A DNA stretch of 64,000 bases from Dactylonectria macrodidyma (lineage: Eukaryota > Ascomycota > Sordariomycetes > Hypocreales > Nectriaceae): NCBI GenBank assembly GCA_020744425.1, contig JAGMUV010000023.1:62001-126000 (forward strand). Reading direction: 5' to 3'. The position numbers were made by a program, and so were the translations under genes. Shown here in pieces: positions 34,500 through 46,280 of this stretch (within the stretch, counting starts at the first letter, position 1; every line of letters begins with the position of its first letter). A model generated the notes under the pieces. It was not told the origin of the DNA. It ran no database searches and saw nothing but the letters and a program-made list of their open reading frames with translations.

Positions 34500-36072
34500 G
34501 GAGAAAGATACCGGTCGGGGGTATATGGGTATATCGCGTGGTTAGTTATCAGGGGATCGAAGAAGTGGATTCAAGATTGACGTTCGGAGATGCTCCGGAG
34601 ATGGGTCGGGCAAGGACCGGCGCTCGCGGCCGGGAAAGTAACTTCGGAGGGCTGTGGAGTACGGCACAGGAGCCGACACGGGTCCGAGACTCGAGTTGCA
34701 AGAAGGCGGCGACTAAAGGGAGAGGTGAATGGTGAGGGGAAGTGTTGAGGAGGGCGAAAGAAGATTGGAACTTTTGAGTTGTACCAAGGTTTACAACACA
34801 AGGTACTACGTCGGTAGGTGCCTAGGCAAGAACGAAGGCTGTCGTCATTCGGCTCGTCAGTTTTACTCCTCTCTTGCGTGTGGCATCCGTCTCATTACCA
34901 ACCCAGTTAAAGATGGAAAGCCTCGGCCCAGAGTCAGCTTCCCCCACCTTCTAGGTAAGCTGCTGGGAAAGGCGTGCCGCTGCATTTTTTATTTTTTTTC
35001 TTACTGAGCAGACTGGTTTAGCAGGGCTTGCCGCTGTGCTTCAGGGGGATTTGGCTGGAGCTGCTGGATACAATGGGCACTAAAACGCTAAACGCATAGG
35101 TGCATATCCCAGGGAACTTCACTTGTGCAATAATTACGGACCGATTCTAGCTGGTGGCGCGCCAGAGAAATGTTTATCTTATCGTAAATTCCCTTGCATG
35201 ACCGTGCGCAAGTCTCACTCCTGTCGTGACATTGCACACGACCGGAGGGACAGCCGGCGCGTCCCCGTTATTCTCGGTACCTTCCGTACCTTTCGTACGT
35301 CAGGAGGTACCTGCCAGCCTAAGCACAATGGAAATTAGCCCACGCAGCACTCAGCACGTAGCACGCTACGTCCCTGCCTTGCCAATAACTTCTCGCTTCC
35401 CCATCTAACCAAACCATCTATCCAACATCACACCTACTGTTCTTTTTATTCTTGCTGTGCATCCGGCTTCATTGCTCGGCTTCCGTCATCTTTTCAATTC
35501 CAATGTTCTCGGATTGACTGGCTTGCTGTGTTGCTGAACGAGAGAGCATCGCCACCATCGCCCGCTTCTTCGCGCTCGAGTGTCGTCGCTTTCTGTCTGC
35601 CATCCAACGGTTCGGCATCTCGTTGACCTGCCTCCACCCCGTCTTCCTTCCGTTGCCGTAAGAATTCGGTGAAGATGTATGTTTTATGTGTTATACATGC
35701 GAGCATCTGACCTTTTCGTGTGCTTCAGTCGCATTTGCTGCCCCTCCAAAGCGTAACATGAAACTGACGATGCTATTCCCAAGCCCAGTCGCCGATCCTC
35801 CTCTTCGATTGAGAATTGCTACCAGCTTCGCATCTTCTAAACGAACTGGAGAACTCTGTCGTTCGATTATCCGCACGCACGCACTCGAGTCGCAAGAGTA
35901 ATCACACATCCGAATTACACTTCCTCCACTCAAGTCGCCACCTACAATCGCCGCCACGCACCTCGCCGCCAGTCGCCGTCCCACGGCCGCCTCCTCTGCC
36001 TACGCCCGTATGCTCTAAACTACAAATCCACCTGCTATCGCGACCACATAACTGGACTGAGAAGCTCTCATC
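34500..36072. promoter_or_regulatory. Divergent promoter interval, LACTB2-like / UBP8
   Basis: 1.57 kb. GGTACC/GTACGT words recur at 35270-35310. From about 35340 the plus strand becomes C/T-rich up to the UBP8 ATG, with several short ATG-initiated frames (for example at 35674 and 35760). This suggests a long leader for UBP8, possibly with an intron or upstream frames. No separate gene is supported. Confidence 0.4.
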
Positions 36073-37996
36073 ATGTCGGCTCGTCCAACCACTCCTGCTT
36101 CCCCTAAGAATGCGAAGGTCAAGTCCCCCATTCCAGGGTCGCCAATGTTTGGCTGTGGTACGATCCCCTTCCATTTGGGTGGTCATTTCAAAATGCCCTG
36201 AGCCTACCTTTCTCCTTCTAACTGATTTACAGAACATGTACAGCTTCTCTTTGGCCAAGGCCAGGAAGTCATGAACAGTTCCATCTCCCACTACAAAATG
36301 ATCCTGCGCGGCATCTTCGACTCTACCCCGATCGTCCCTCAAACTTCGACCAACCAAGAAGGACGTCCTGTCACTTCTCTCACCTCCAACTATCTCTGCT
36401 TACAATGTCCGACAACGGTTTCGGAAGACGATCGGTTAAGACATGGGACTAAGAAATCACATCGATTCTGTACGAAGATCTAGCTGCTGTGGTTGGCTCC
36501 ATCGCTGACTTGGTCTAGACGTCGATTCTCGGAGCGGGTCTCTTTATTGTCAGATATGCGACGACCTTGTTTGGGACCCAACCCTTGAGGAGCTTCGAGT
36601 GCGAAAAATTGGAACAGGTTCTTTCACTGGTGAGTGTGCTAATAGCGACAAGTTAGGGGGTTCCCTCTTGTCGCCAGTTTCCGCGCCCCCCTGCCTAACA
36701 CAGGCCACTCCATCAACACTATTGACTGACTCACCAATCAGCAGGCCGCAAGAGAAAACACGATGAGCTCTTTACCGACTCTATTAAGGACGACCCTCGG
36801 TATATCTCGTCTAACACTACTGTCGCATCTTGCCGCGCAAACGGCCTCCGGGGCATCTACAATGCAGGTGCCACATGCTATCAGAACGTCGTGCTGCAAA
36901 GCTTCCTCCACAACCCCCTTCTACGGAATTTCTACCTCAGTGATGGCCACCAAAGTAGTGACTGTCAAGTGCCTCACTGCTTGAGCTGCGCGATGGACGA
37001 CATGTTCCAGGATTTTTATGCGCTCGAGAACACTAACGGGTATACCGCTGCAAATATTTTATCGGGGTTCTGGATTTCGGAGAGGAAGGCATTTGAGAAC
37101 CTGGTAACTACCAAGGAGCAGGACGCGCACGAGTTCTTCCAATTCTTAGCTGAAGACCTACACGAGCGGACTGGCGATGGCAAAAAGCCTGAGAGTGGGA
37201 GCGAGCATAGCTGCAATTGCATTATCCACCAGACCTTCTATGGCAAAATGCTAACGACGACGACGTGTCAGAACTGCAACGGAACGAGTCAATCTGTCCA
37301 GTCCTTTTTAGATCTGAGTTTGGGGTTGGATCACCTAGTTCAGAAACGGATTAGGAAAACTGGACAAAAGAAGCCGGCTCTCACCTTGAAGGAATGTCTA
37401 GATGAGGAATATGTCAAGTCAGACAAGTGCGAGTATCGGTGCAATCATTGCAAGGGAACCCAACAGGCTAGGAGGCACACCACCATCAAACGTCTTCCTA
37501 ATGTTCTCTCGGTGCAGCTCAAGGTGAGTGACCTAGAGCTTCCCACGCTCGAATTCCGCAGGGCGGAAGGGAAGTATTGTGTGAAGCTAACACCTCACAG
37601 CGCTTTGAATATAAACAAGGCCGGCATGATCGAGCGGCATCCAAGATTGATAATGGTGTGCGATTTCCACTACAACTCAACATGCTGCCCTACACGCAAC
37701 GCGTACGCAGTCGTGATAGCCGTGAAAATCTGGAACTGGAGCGATCCTGCACATACGACCTCCTGAGCGTTGTCGTCCATGTGGGTGAGATCGAAACTGG
37801 CCACTATGTTTCGTACTGCAGAGTTGGAGACCAGGTGAGTTGACAAGCTTATGCGGGTCAGGAGTGTTTGCTTACTAACGGATCAACCTGTCAGTGGTTC
37901 AAATTCAACGATCACAAAGTAGAACTAGCGAGCTTATCCGAGGTCCTGGGTGCGCAAGCGTATCTGTTGTTCTACATCATCCGCTCCCTCGCTTGA
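36073..37996 (+). CDS. UBP8: SAGA-associated ubiquitin hydrolase Ubp8
   Basis: Six exons (36073-36157, 36233-36469, 36519-36629, 36745-37523, 37601-37834, 37895-37996) give 515 residues. An N-terminal ZnF-UBP domain is seen (YLCLQCPTTVSEDDRLRHG, SHRFYVDSRSGSLYCQICDD). The USP catalytic domain follows, with the Cys box NAGATCYQNVVLQSF (Cys189), zinc-ribbon cysteines around TTCQNCNGTSQS and CEYRCNHCKG, the QLKRFEY block, and the His box GHYVSYCR (His472) followed by WFKFNDHKV. This is the layout of yeast Ubp8 (471 residues), the catalytic subunit of the SAGA module that removes ubiquitin from histone H2B. It is active with Sgf11, Sgf73 and Sus1, none of which is in the window. All intron phases agree with the family. 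Confidence 0.93.
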
Positions 37997-38392
37997 AGTC
38001 CAGAGACTAAGGGGGTGGGAGATAAAGGAGAAACAGGTGAGATGGCGGAAGGGGAGAGGAAAGGCACTAAACTGGCGTCAAGGGATATCCCATGATAAAA
38101 TACGCTCTCGGAGAGTCGAGAAACAGAAACCCGGACTGGGGGTGCATAGCTTGGCGCATAGTTTGAAATTGAACATTTCTGCATGGAAAGATTCAAGGCT
38201 CAACAGAAATCACGATTGTGGGTGATCTCTGGACTTGTGATGGACAAGACTTATCTTGCATTGTTTTGGCATCATACTGGTTTCTTAGCGGGCACGAAGG
38301 TTCAAGGGCTCTGGCAGGCGAGGTTCGCTTTTTGCAGTATATGACTTGAATATTGCTACCCGCACAGCTTTTTCGGATGAGCCCGCTTCTCC

Positions 38393-38563
38393 TTAGCAAT
38401 AGTAATCCTAATTAAGATCATAAGACCATATAAATATTAGTGGTAAGGGAACTAAATGAGGGCGCAGATGATAAGATATGTTTATGGGGAAGCAAATATT
38501 CATGGGGAAGCATTAGATATGCTGATCTAGAGACGACTTGGCCGCAGTTAGGCTCGCGGGCTA
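38393..38563. repeat. Dispersed short repeat, copy 1
   Basis: Matches 49264-49380 in the same orientation: AGCAAT.GTA, CCTAATTAAG.TCATAAGA, GGAACTAAATGAGGG, then ATGCTGAT/AATTTAGAGA and GCAGTTAGG. This copy has about 55 extra bases in the middle that contain an internal duplication of ATGGGGAAGCA. It lies downstream of both the UBP8 and EFM5 stop codons, in the convergent gap 37997-38658, which otherwise shows no gene. Confidence 0.6.
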
Positions 38564-38658
38564 TTGCGATGCGCTGCGCAGGTCGCAACAGTTGACTGTG
38601 CCAATAGCAATACTCTATGGCATACCCTCATAGACCTCGTTCAAGCCTGACGGGCGCG

Positions 38659-40055
38659 TCATACGGTCTCTGGTCGCCATGTCCAGCTAGGACACTCGAA
38701 GTTGGAATAGCAATAGTAGTGGTTGCTCAAGGTACCTGAGTGGGCAGGTTCAAAGGTAGTTGGTCGTACGTCGAATGAGCGATACAGCTTTGTAACGATC
38801 TCGGCCATTCTTTCGCCGGTGCAGACGACGATGCGAGGCGTCGACGGTGACGATGGGGATGGTTTGAGAAGCCACCTAGCGGTGAGGGCGACTAAAGTAG
38901 TGTCACATCAGCAAAGGAGACGAGGTGCGGGAGATTGCTTCTAGTAGGGGGCTAGAATTGGGAGACATCACGAACATTTCGTCTGACAGTCGTTGTTGAA
39001 GAAGGGTGGGTCGATGATAACCCTGTCTATGGTGCCCTTGAGATCACCTACCCGGATCAGTTAGTTGGTATGAATGGCGCAGCTCTCCATTTAGAGTAGG
39101 GGTTATTACCTGGGAGCCTAAGGGGTTGCTGATAGTCGTAGAATATGTACTCGGAGAATACGTTGAAGCGGTCATCGTGCTCAAACAATACCAACCTAGG
39201 CTGGTCGTTGATGGACTGCCTGCTCTAATAGGCAGTGAGGGAATGCCCCAACTCGTCAGCAACCGGTCTCGCACCATGGTGCATTATTTCGGTATATAAC
39301 ACAACCGACCATTGAAACTCACTACAATATTCTTGAGGGCGACAAAGACGCTCGGGGTAGATAGGACGCCAATGGTGGTCGAAGCTGAGGCACCTTCGAG
39401 GAGCTGTTTAGCCAGGAGACTAGCCGATTCGTCCGAGTACTACCAGAAACGCACGTTAATGAGAACTGTTCTGTATGTCAAAGCTTATCCCTGATCGACT
39501 AACAAAATCCCCTCACGGGGTATGAGAGAAGAGCGCAGGGCTGGCTGGCCAAGACGTCGCATGTACGTAATGAATATGTAATGAGTGGCCGATCGCGAAG
39601 CCATCTCCGCCAACCCCGACAACCGCCAAGAGGTCCGCCGTCAAAGTTGACCAGTTCAGCTGCACCATTCATATCGCATTCCAACGGCACGGCCTAGGTG
39701 AAAGGCGCGTCGAGCTTGGCAGATGCATCTTTTACGTACCCAAAACTGCGACTCGTTCCAATCCTCGGCGAAGGCGGAGATGGATATCGGCTGAGGGCCG
39801 TCCTTCACCGTTGCAACACGGCCGGAATCGACTTCGCTTCCCGCCGCGATGCCGGTCTTGAGCTCCTCGAACCTCGCTTCTTTGGCGTACTGTTCGGCCT
39901 CGAACTCGGCCAATGCTGCAAGTGCATGACCGGAGAGAGTTCTGTGATGAGCCAACCGCATGGGTCAGAATGGGTTCCTCTTGGAAACAGGGCTTTGGTG
40001 CTGGGACAAAAGAGAGATGCCTCCTTACATGGGCTCATCATCGCTATCAGACATT
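38659..40055 (-). CDS. EFM5: Elongation factor 1A lysine methyltransferase Efm5
   Basis: Six exons (40030-40055, 39740-39941, 39323-39439, 39110-39215, 38976-39047, 38659-38891) give 251 residues, close to yeast Efm5 (248). The protein starts MSDSDDEP, followed by ITLSGHALAALAEFEAEQYA and FAEDWNESQFW. Then come YSDESASLLAKQLLEG, LVLFEHDDRFNVF, the N6-methyltransferase-type motif IIDPPFFNND (DPPF at 163-166) and a C-terminus with IVVCTGERMAEIVTKLYRSF. Efm5 trimethylates a lysine near the N-terminus of eEF1A. The second intron is 300 nt, the longest found in a gene of this window, and the fifth uses a GTTCGT donor. No single open frame exceeds about 100 codons, so the gene is easily missed. Confidence 0.88.
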
Positions 40056-40453
40056 GCAAGTTGAGTGTGCACACGCAGCCTCCAGAGGGAATGGTTTTGG
40101 TCTTCAACGTAGTCGTAATGTTCGATGCCATCACTCACTCATGGTGGGGTTCGAGAGGTTTGTGCAATTTTTGGCGGGGTAAATTGCTCCTTCCCACTCA
40201 TGATCATTGGTACAGGGTATGTGAAATAGGCTGGGCCAACTCTCCTTCCATGACACCTCATCCATGGCCTGGCCGAAATCATAAAGTGCAAACACAGTCA
40301 GTCAACCAAAGGAATTCTGTACAATTGTTCGGGTTCGCAGACTCTAGTCGATGCGACCTTATTTACACGGACTTTGTCGGCTTGTCCGCCCAGCCATCTA
40401 GCCAATCGCTACTTCTCTTGCTCGTCTTACCATACACCGGATGCAAAGCTACT
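40056..40453. promoter_or_regulatory. Intergenic: EFM5 promoter and complex I gene 3' end
   Basis: 398 bp between the EFM5 start and the stop of the upstream gene on the same strand. Nothing distinctive is seen. Confidence 0.4.
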
Positions 40454-42081
40454 TTACAACTCATCCAGGACGTGAATGTACTTCTTCTCTTCGCGCTTCT
40501 CCTTCTCTGTTGCCGGAGGCAGGTCGTAGAAGTTCTGGCTTCGGAATCCTTGCTGCAATGGCTGTCAGTTACAAAGCTCCGTAACCATCTCGTGTGTAAG
40601 AGCTACTTACCAGGTAGTGGTAGGTGAAGTTGGCAATGTCACCAGGCTCAATATCGAGATCCTTCAAGGTCTTGGCCGTGGGGTCGATGATCTGGTCAAT
40701 AAACTCTCGCTCCACCTCGTCGGAAGACATGGCATGCCACCAAAGGACTCGGTTCAGTATTCCAGCAATGGGCTTAAGGATAGCCTTAGGCACGTTCATG
40801 TGTCGTCGCTGGTTGTAGATTTCCTTGTCTACTATATCCGCAAGCTCCCTCATGGTGTACTCCTTGGGTCCGTAGAGCTCGAATGTTTGTCCGGCAGTCG
40901 AGTCGTCGTAGGTGATCTTCTCCAGGGCGGCGCCAACGTCGATGGACTAAGACAGTCAGATTATCTGGCCGGGGCTTTCCTACACAAACATGACTTACAT
41001 GAACGGGCCAGAATTTCTGCTGCATATTGTTTGAGGTGAATAAGTTGGTAACACCAGCAAGTTTCAACAAAAGGTTGTCCTCGAAACCGAACAGGGGGGC
41101 CGGTCGAACTAGGGTCGTCTCGGGGAAGATACTTCGAGCGACTTCCTCACCACGTCCCTGACTTTTTATTAGAATACCACATCACCTACAGCAGTGTCCC
41201 CAATCTGACTAACCTTGGTGGCGTAGAATTCCGACGGGGACTTGGAGTCGGCATTGTGCGAAGAGACGTGGATATATCGGTCGACATCGTACTTGGCGAC
41301 GGCCTCAACGATACGCTCGGTACCCTCGACGTGCACATCCTCCAGAGAGAAGTTCCTGGCGATGTTTAGTCCGTTGCTCACGTTCGATGCCCCTGCGAAG
41401 AGCTCCCATGGATGGCATACTTGGTCGGGTAATCTCGGCCAATCAGGTTCAAGACAATGTCAGAGTGCCTGACGCTAGCCTCGATGGAAGCGGTATTGTG
41501 AAGGTCGTATTCCTAGATTGACAAAAGTTATAGCAGGATTCCTGGGAAATAGTGAACAAGACATGGAAGTATGACATACAACAAACACGATGCGGCCTAG
41601 ATCTCCCGTCACCTTGAGATGGCGTTTGGTCATCTCCTCACGGAAGGGAATGACGACGGTGCAACCCTGGCGGGCTATGCGGCAATTGTCAGTCTCTCAA
41701 TCCACGGATATCCATTGAGCTTCGGGGATCGGTGCTCACCAAGTCGGTTCACAATGTATCGTCCCAATTGGCCGGTTGCGCCAAATACCGTTGCAGTGTG
41801 GCCTGGTTCATTATCATCAGCGTCGTTTTCGGGATTTCGTAGCTCGGTCGGTCGCACCTCCAAGGGATGATCTAAAGCACAATGAATCGTCAGCAATCTT
41901 GAAGGGCTGCAGTGATATCGCGAAGGCCGTAAGGGAGCTGTGTAGAAACTTACCGGCCACCCTCGAGTCGGATGATGGGCTTGCCAGTCCGGGTGATGGC
42001 AATGTCGGAGAGAAGACGCCTGCCAGCAACGCTGTGGGCGACCTTGCGGGCAGACCGCATGGCAGAGAGAGGCGAAGCCAT
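40454..42081 (-). CDS. nuo-40: NADH:ubiquinone oxidoreductase 40 kDa subunit (NDUFA9 homologue)
   Basis: Nine exons (41954-42081, 41858-41871, 41740-41802, 41580-41674, 41421-41512, 41214-41355, 40999-41157, 40611-40946, 40454-40552) give 375 residues, equal to the Neurospora 40 kDa subunit as I remember it. An Arg/Ser/Ala mitochondrial presequence starts MASPLSAMRSARKVAHSVAG. The atypical short-chain dehydrogenase fold follows, with TVFGATGQLGRYIVNRL (glycine motif 55-61) and VDRYIHVSSHNADSKS. It is an accessory subunit of complex I that binds NADPH and helps stabilise the matrix arm. Exon 2 is only 14 nt long, but both its boundaries are needed to read SSLGGHTATVF. Divergent from RPN9 over 548 bp. 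Confidence 0.92.
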
Positions 42082-42629
42082 GCTTGCAATTGTCCGGGGT
42101 GCGCGAGGAAATGCTGCTGTCCCTCTCAATTGGCCTTGATTCGTCGCGACTGTCGACGTTTGGGGATGTCCGGGAATGAAGGTCGAGCCTCGGGGCGCTA
42201 GGATCGGGTCACGTGTAGCGTCACGGGCAGCCCAGCTTCCCTAGGCAGGCATGCGAGCTCGCTCAGCGGGCCACTGTATTTTGGTGGGTGGCCGTGGTGG
42301 AGGTGGCATAAAGGGTCCGTGCGCACCATTTGGAGGTTGCGACACCAGGCTGCCTGCCCAGCCGCGTTGACAAGCTCGCTCAGCACTGGAACCCACCTAC
42401 AGCAACCACTGCACCAACCACTTCATCCCTCCCATCGCCAACGACTTCACCAATCTTCGAGGGGACTCATACCAATTCTAGTTGCCCTAGAAAGTTTTCG
42501 AATTTCTCCTCTGTCGAGTTCCGCTTCTTTACGAACCCGTCTCCAGCCCGGTGAGGTGCAAGCAACGAGCTGCCCTGCCACGAACACACATCCGCACCTA
42601 CATCACCGCCACCACACACAACACCACAC
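42082..42629. promoter_or_regulatory. Divergent promoter, complex I subunit / RPN9
   Basis: 548 bp between start codons. GGTGGCATAAAG at 42301-42312 is one base from the yeast proteasome control element GGTGGCAAA, but its relevance in this lineage is unproven. The plus strand is C- and A-rich before the RPN9 ATG. Confidence 0.4.
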
Positions 42630-43935
42630 ATGCCCATCATGAGCGCCGACGCCATCCCCGATTTCCTTGCCGAGCAGCGAGACGAGGCTCCCGAGGAGCT
42701 CCAACCCCTTATTCTCGATTTTGAGAACTTTTGGGAGCGCAAGCTCTGGCACCAGCTCACCAATGCTCTTGTCGACTTCTTTAGCCACCCCGGCAGTGCC
42801 CCTCAACGGCTGCCCTTCTACAGGGTCTTCATCCTCAAGTTTGCCGACAAGATCAACCAGCTCAAGCTCGTGGACCTCGCCCTCAAGGCCGCCACGGAGT
42901 GTTCAGGTACGTTGTGCTTGGATTTCCCCTCCTCCGATGCCGGACACTGGATACCAGACACTATAGACGCCATGCTGACTGCCTTAACCTCCCACCAGAT
43001 GATGAGGAGCGTTTAGCCTTTCTGCAAGCCGTCGCCAAGAAGGTTGACAACGAGAACTCCCAAGATGCTCTCGTATTTGCCTCGGTGGCCGTTGCCAGAG
43101 TGAAGCTGGACCTGGATGACCTCGAGGGCGCACGAAAGGACCTGGACGTGGCGGAGAGGATACTGGACTCGTTTGACTCCGTCGAGACGATTGTCCACGC
43201 TGCATTCTACGATGCGAATGCCAGCTATTATCAGGTATGCCATTTGCTACTTCTTCCGCCCGCATACAGACACCTGACTGACCCCTCCTCAAGCGCAAGA
43301 TGGACTTTTCCAACTACTATCGCAATGCCCTCCTCTACCTCGCATGCATTGACCTGGCTGCCCTCAAGCCCGACGAGCGTCACAGACGAGCTTTCCACCT
43401 TAGCATTGCTGCTCTCGTCTCCACTAGCATCTACAATTTTGGCGAGCTGCTACTACACCCTATCCTCGACGTGCTGGCTAAGACCGAGCACTCGTGGCTG
43501 CGCGACCTCCTCTTCGCCTTCAACCGTGGAGACCTCGACGCCTTCGACGTCTTGTCAGATCGCATCGAGTCCAACAAGCTCCTCGACCACCACTCCGTGC
43601 AGCTCCGCCAAAAGATCTACCTCGCCGCCTTGACGGAGGCCGTTTTCCGTCGCCCACCCCACGACCGCGCCATGACCTTTGCCACCATCGCCCAAGAGAC
43701 CAAGGTTCGTCCCGAGGAGATCGAGCACCTCGTTATGAAGGCTCTGAGCCTAGGTCTCCTACGGGGAACCATTGACCAAGTGGATGGCGTGGCCCACATC
43801 ACCTGGGTCCAGCCCAAGGTGCTCGATATGAAGCAGATTGCCGCTATGCGCCAGAGACTGCTCGACTGGGACTCAAGCGTGAACCAGCTTGGCAACTGGA
43901 TCGAGTCAGCTGGCAAGGATGTCTGGGCGGCGTAG
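42630..43935 (+). CDS. RPN9: 26S proteasome lid subunit Rpn9
   Basis: Three exons (42630-42906, 42999-43234, 43294-43935) give 384 residues; yeast Rpn9 has 393. An alternative ATG lies three codons downstream. The helical repeat region reads LILDFENFWERKLWHQLTNA, then ARVKLDLDDLEGARKDLD and AALVSTSIYNFGELLLHPIL. The PCI domain is seen in KIYLAALTEAVFRRPPHDR and IAQETKVRPEEIEHLVMKAL. Rpn9 (PSMD13) is a structural subunit of the regulatory-particle lid. Both introns fall between conserved helices and keep frame. Confidence 0.93.
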
Positions 43936-44206
43936 AGAATCATCAGGGACGTCATGGAAAGACGGTGATGGTATGAGGCCAAAATGACCGGCAAATGTAC
44001 AGTATAGACAATAGAAATCTCTATGCGGGCAGATACTACTCCCTTGCCCAGGGGACGGCTATTAATCTGATATTCCCCTCGACACCAAATGTGGTAGTCG
44101 TTGCAGTCCCAAATGGGCACATTCTAAGGTGCCCCTCCGTTCCGTTCATGGCGCTGTTGTACATGGTCCACATCATGCAACCCTGGGAAAGACTTGTCTA
44201 TCTCAT

Positions 44207-46280
44207 CTACTCCGAAGTGACACCAAGCACGTTAATCACGCCCACCATCCACGCGGGCCACCAGAGACACCAGACAAGCACGGGAGTGTACATGCCCCAC
44301 ACGTTCCAGCCAAAGCTCGCCTCCCGCAACAAATCAGCGATGCTGATGCCCCAGATCTGGGCGGCGGTGTACACAACGGTGGGCGGGGCAACAACGTTGA
44401 GCAACCCTGCAACGGACCAGCGTACGGTTGCACTCTTGACCGGGCGGACAAAACTGAGTGGGGTTGCGAGGACGCCGATGAGAAAGGCGAGGGAGAAGTT
44501 AAGGGTGGCGAGGGTAGACAAGCACATGCCGAGGACGAGCAGGGAGAAGGACTTTGTGAGCTGGAAGTGCTGTGTGGTTGGCTTGTAGAAAATGTTGACG
44601 AGGGACGAGATGGCGAGAGGGATGGCTGCTGAGACGGTGGAGAAGATGGCGAAGGCTGGTGCGAGCATCTAGTGATTGGTGAGTTACTTTTGTTCCCTAT
44701 GATGCCCTGGGTAAGGGGAGCGGGTTGTCATGACTTACATTGGCGGGGAGTCGGTTAAAGGTATACAACGGCACCACAGAGAGGGCATGGCACACGGCGA
44801 CAATGGCGAGAGGTAGGAATAGATCGCGGCCCTCATTCTGCACTGACGTCGACGCCGAGCTGGCAGTACTCTTCTTACCCTTGCTCTTGGTCTTGGACGT
44901 TTCAGATCCTTGGGCTGCAGACTGGCCGCTCTTGACCCAGAGCGAAATGGCCATGATGGTGAAATTGGCGGCCAGGAGCATAGCACTCGGCAGATAGGTA
45001 CCGATGCTGACGAAGCGGTCTGTCTGCATGAGGAGATAGAAGAAGAAGCTCTGGTGCAGGTGCTCGAGTAGGTTGTTGAGACTGCGGAACGATCCCTCGA
45101 CCAAGCGGCCCATGGCCATCTCGTCCTGGAAGCCTTCGCCATAGGGCTGGAGAGTGACGGCATCGACGTGATAGGGAATGAAACTGCTGTGGGCGCCGGC
45201 GGCGTAGCCGAGGCCTTGGTTTATCATGCCGCGAAGCATCGTTTGTAGGCGGTCGGGGTAGTTGTTGGTGTGTTGCTTCATCTTTTGGATCGAGGTGGTC
45301 ATGCCCATCTGACCGCCGGCAATGTTGACAATGGAGTTGATGAGATCCAGGTTAGGCAGCTGGCCGTTGGGCCCGTCGTAGATGACGTGGATGGCCTTGA
45401 AGTGCTGCTCCTGGGGGTAGTCGATGGCGATGGCGCCTTGGAGGGCCCCGGATTTGAGGGGCAAGGGGGCGACCAGCTCGGGGTTGTGAGCATCATGATA
45501 TGCGTCGACCCAGGCCTGGGTGCCCGTCTTGCTGTCCGGCGGGACGACCAGGATGATATCCTTGGACCAGAGAGACCAGCCTGCATTCACACGTCAGCTC
45601 GGAGCAAGTCCGGTCGATGAAACGGGAACACGCACGTTTGAAGTAGCGGACCAAGGTCAAGGCCAGGGACACGCCGTTGCGGTTCAGCTGCTCCTCGACA
45701 TTCTTCCAGGCGGCGACCAAGACGATGGCTTCGGTGGCATCGCCGCGCGGAGCCTGGAGGATGGCATAGAGGTTCTGGCCTGAGTACTCGGCTCCGGCCG
45801 AGTGGTAGGTGTAGTTCTGACGGCCGACCTTGAGTCCAACGCCCGTCAGGATCTCCTCCAGCTTGTCATTGATTCTACCAATTCGCAATCAGCAACATTC
45901 ACTATAGTTCGTGCCTATCTACGCTAAACGTACTGGTAGTTGTCTCGATCTACAACCTCGTCCACCTCATGTCGGTACGCCCGCAGGACATGCTGTTCGC
46001 TCCCGCCAAAGTAGGTGTGCACTTGGCCCGGTAAGAGGGCGTTCTCGGAGATGTAGGTGCGGCGCGAGTAGTTGTTAAGCGGTAGGAGGAAGAGCCAAAC
46101 GACGCCGACCAGGATGCACAGAAAGGAGAGGTAAGGTGGCAGCTTGAGGATTCGAGGGTCGCGACGCAGTGAGAGCGCCGAAGCTAGGGAGAGAATGACG
46201 GGTTAGCCACGAACCAGACCAGCCCGGACAACGCGGGGATGAGGGGGACGAGGGAATCACTCACAAAGGAGTCGCGACAT
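44207..46280 (-). CDS. GAA1: GPI transamidase subunit Gaa1
   Basis: Five exons (46265-46280, 45934-46183, 45636-45874, 44739-45580, 44207-44668) give 602 residues; yeast Gaa1 has 614. Exon 1 encodes only MSRLL plus one base. The first membrane segment (LPPYLSFLCILVGVVWLFLL) is followed by the lumenal peptidase-like domain, with NYTYHSAGAEYSGQNLYAIL, PRGDATEAIVLVAAW, DYPQEQHFKAIHVIYDGPNG and AHSSFIPYHVDAVTLQPYG. A set of C-terminal helices follows. Gaa1 acts in the ER membrane complex that attaches GPI anchors and is thought to form the amide bond. It converges with RPN9 across only 271 bp. Confidence 0.92.

Noticed and set aside
42301..42312. Proteasome control element upstream of RPN9
   Set aside because: One base differs from the yeast consensus and a single imperfect site is not evidence of Rpn4-type control in this lineage.
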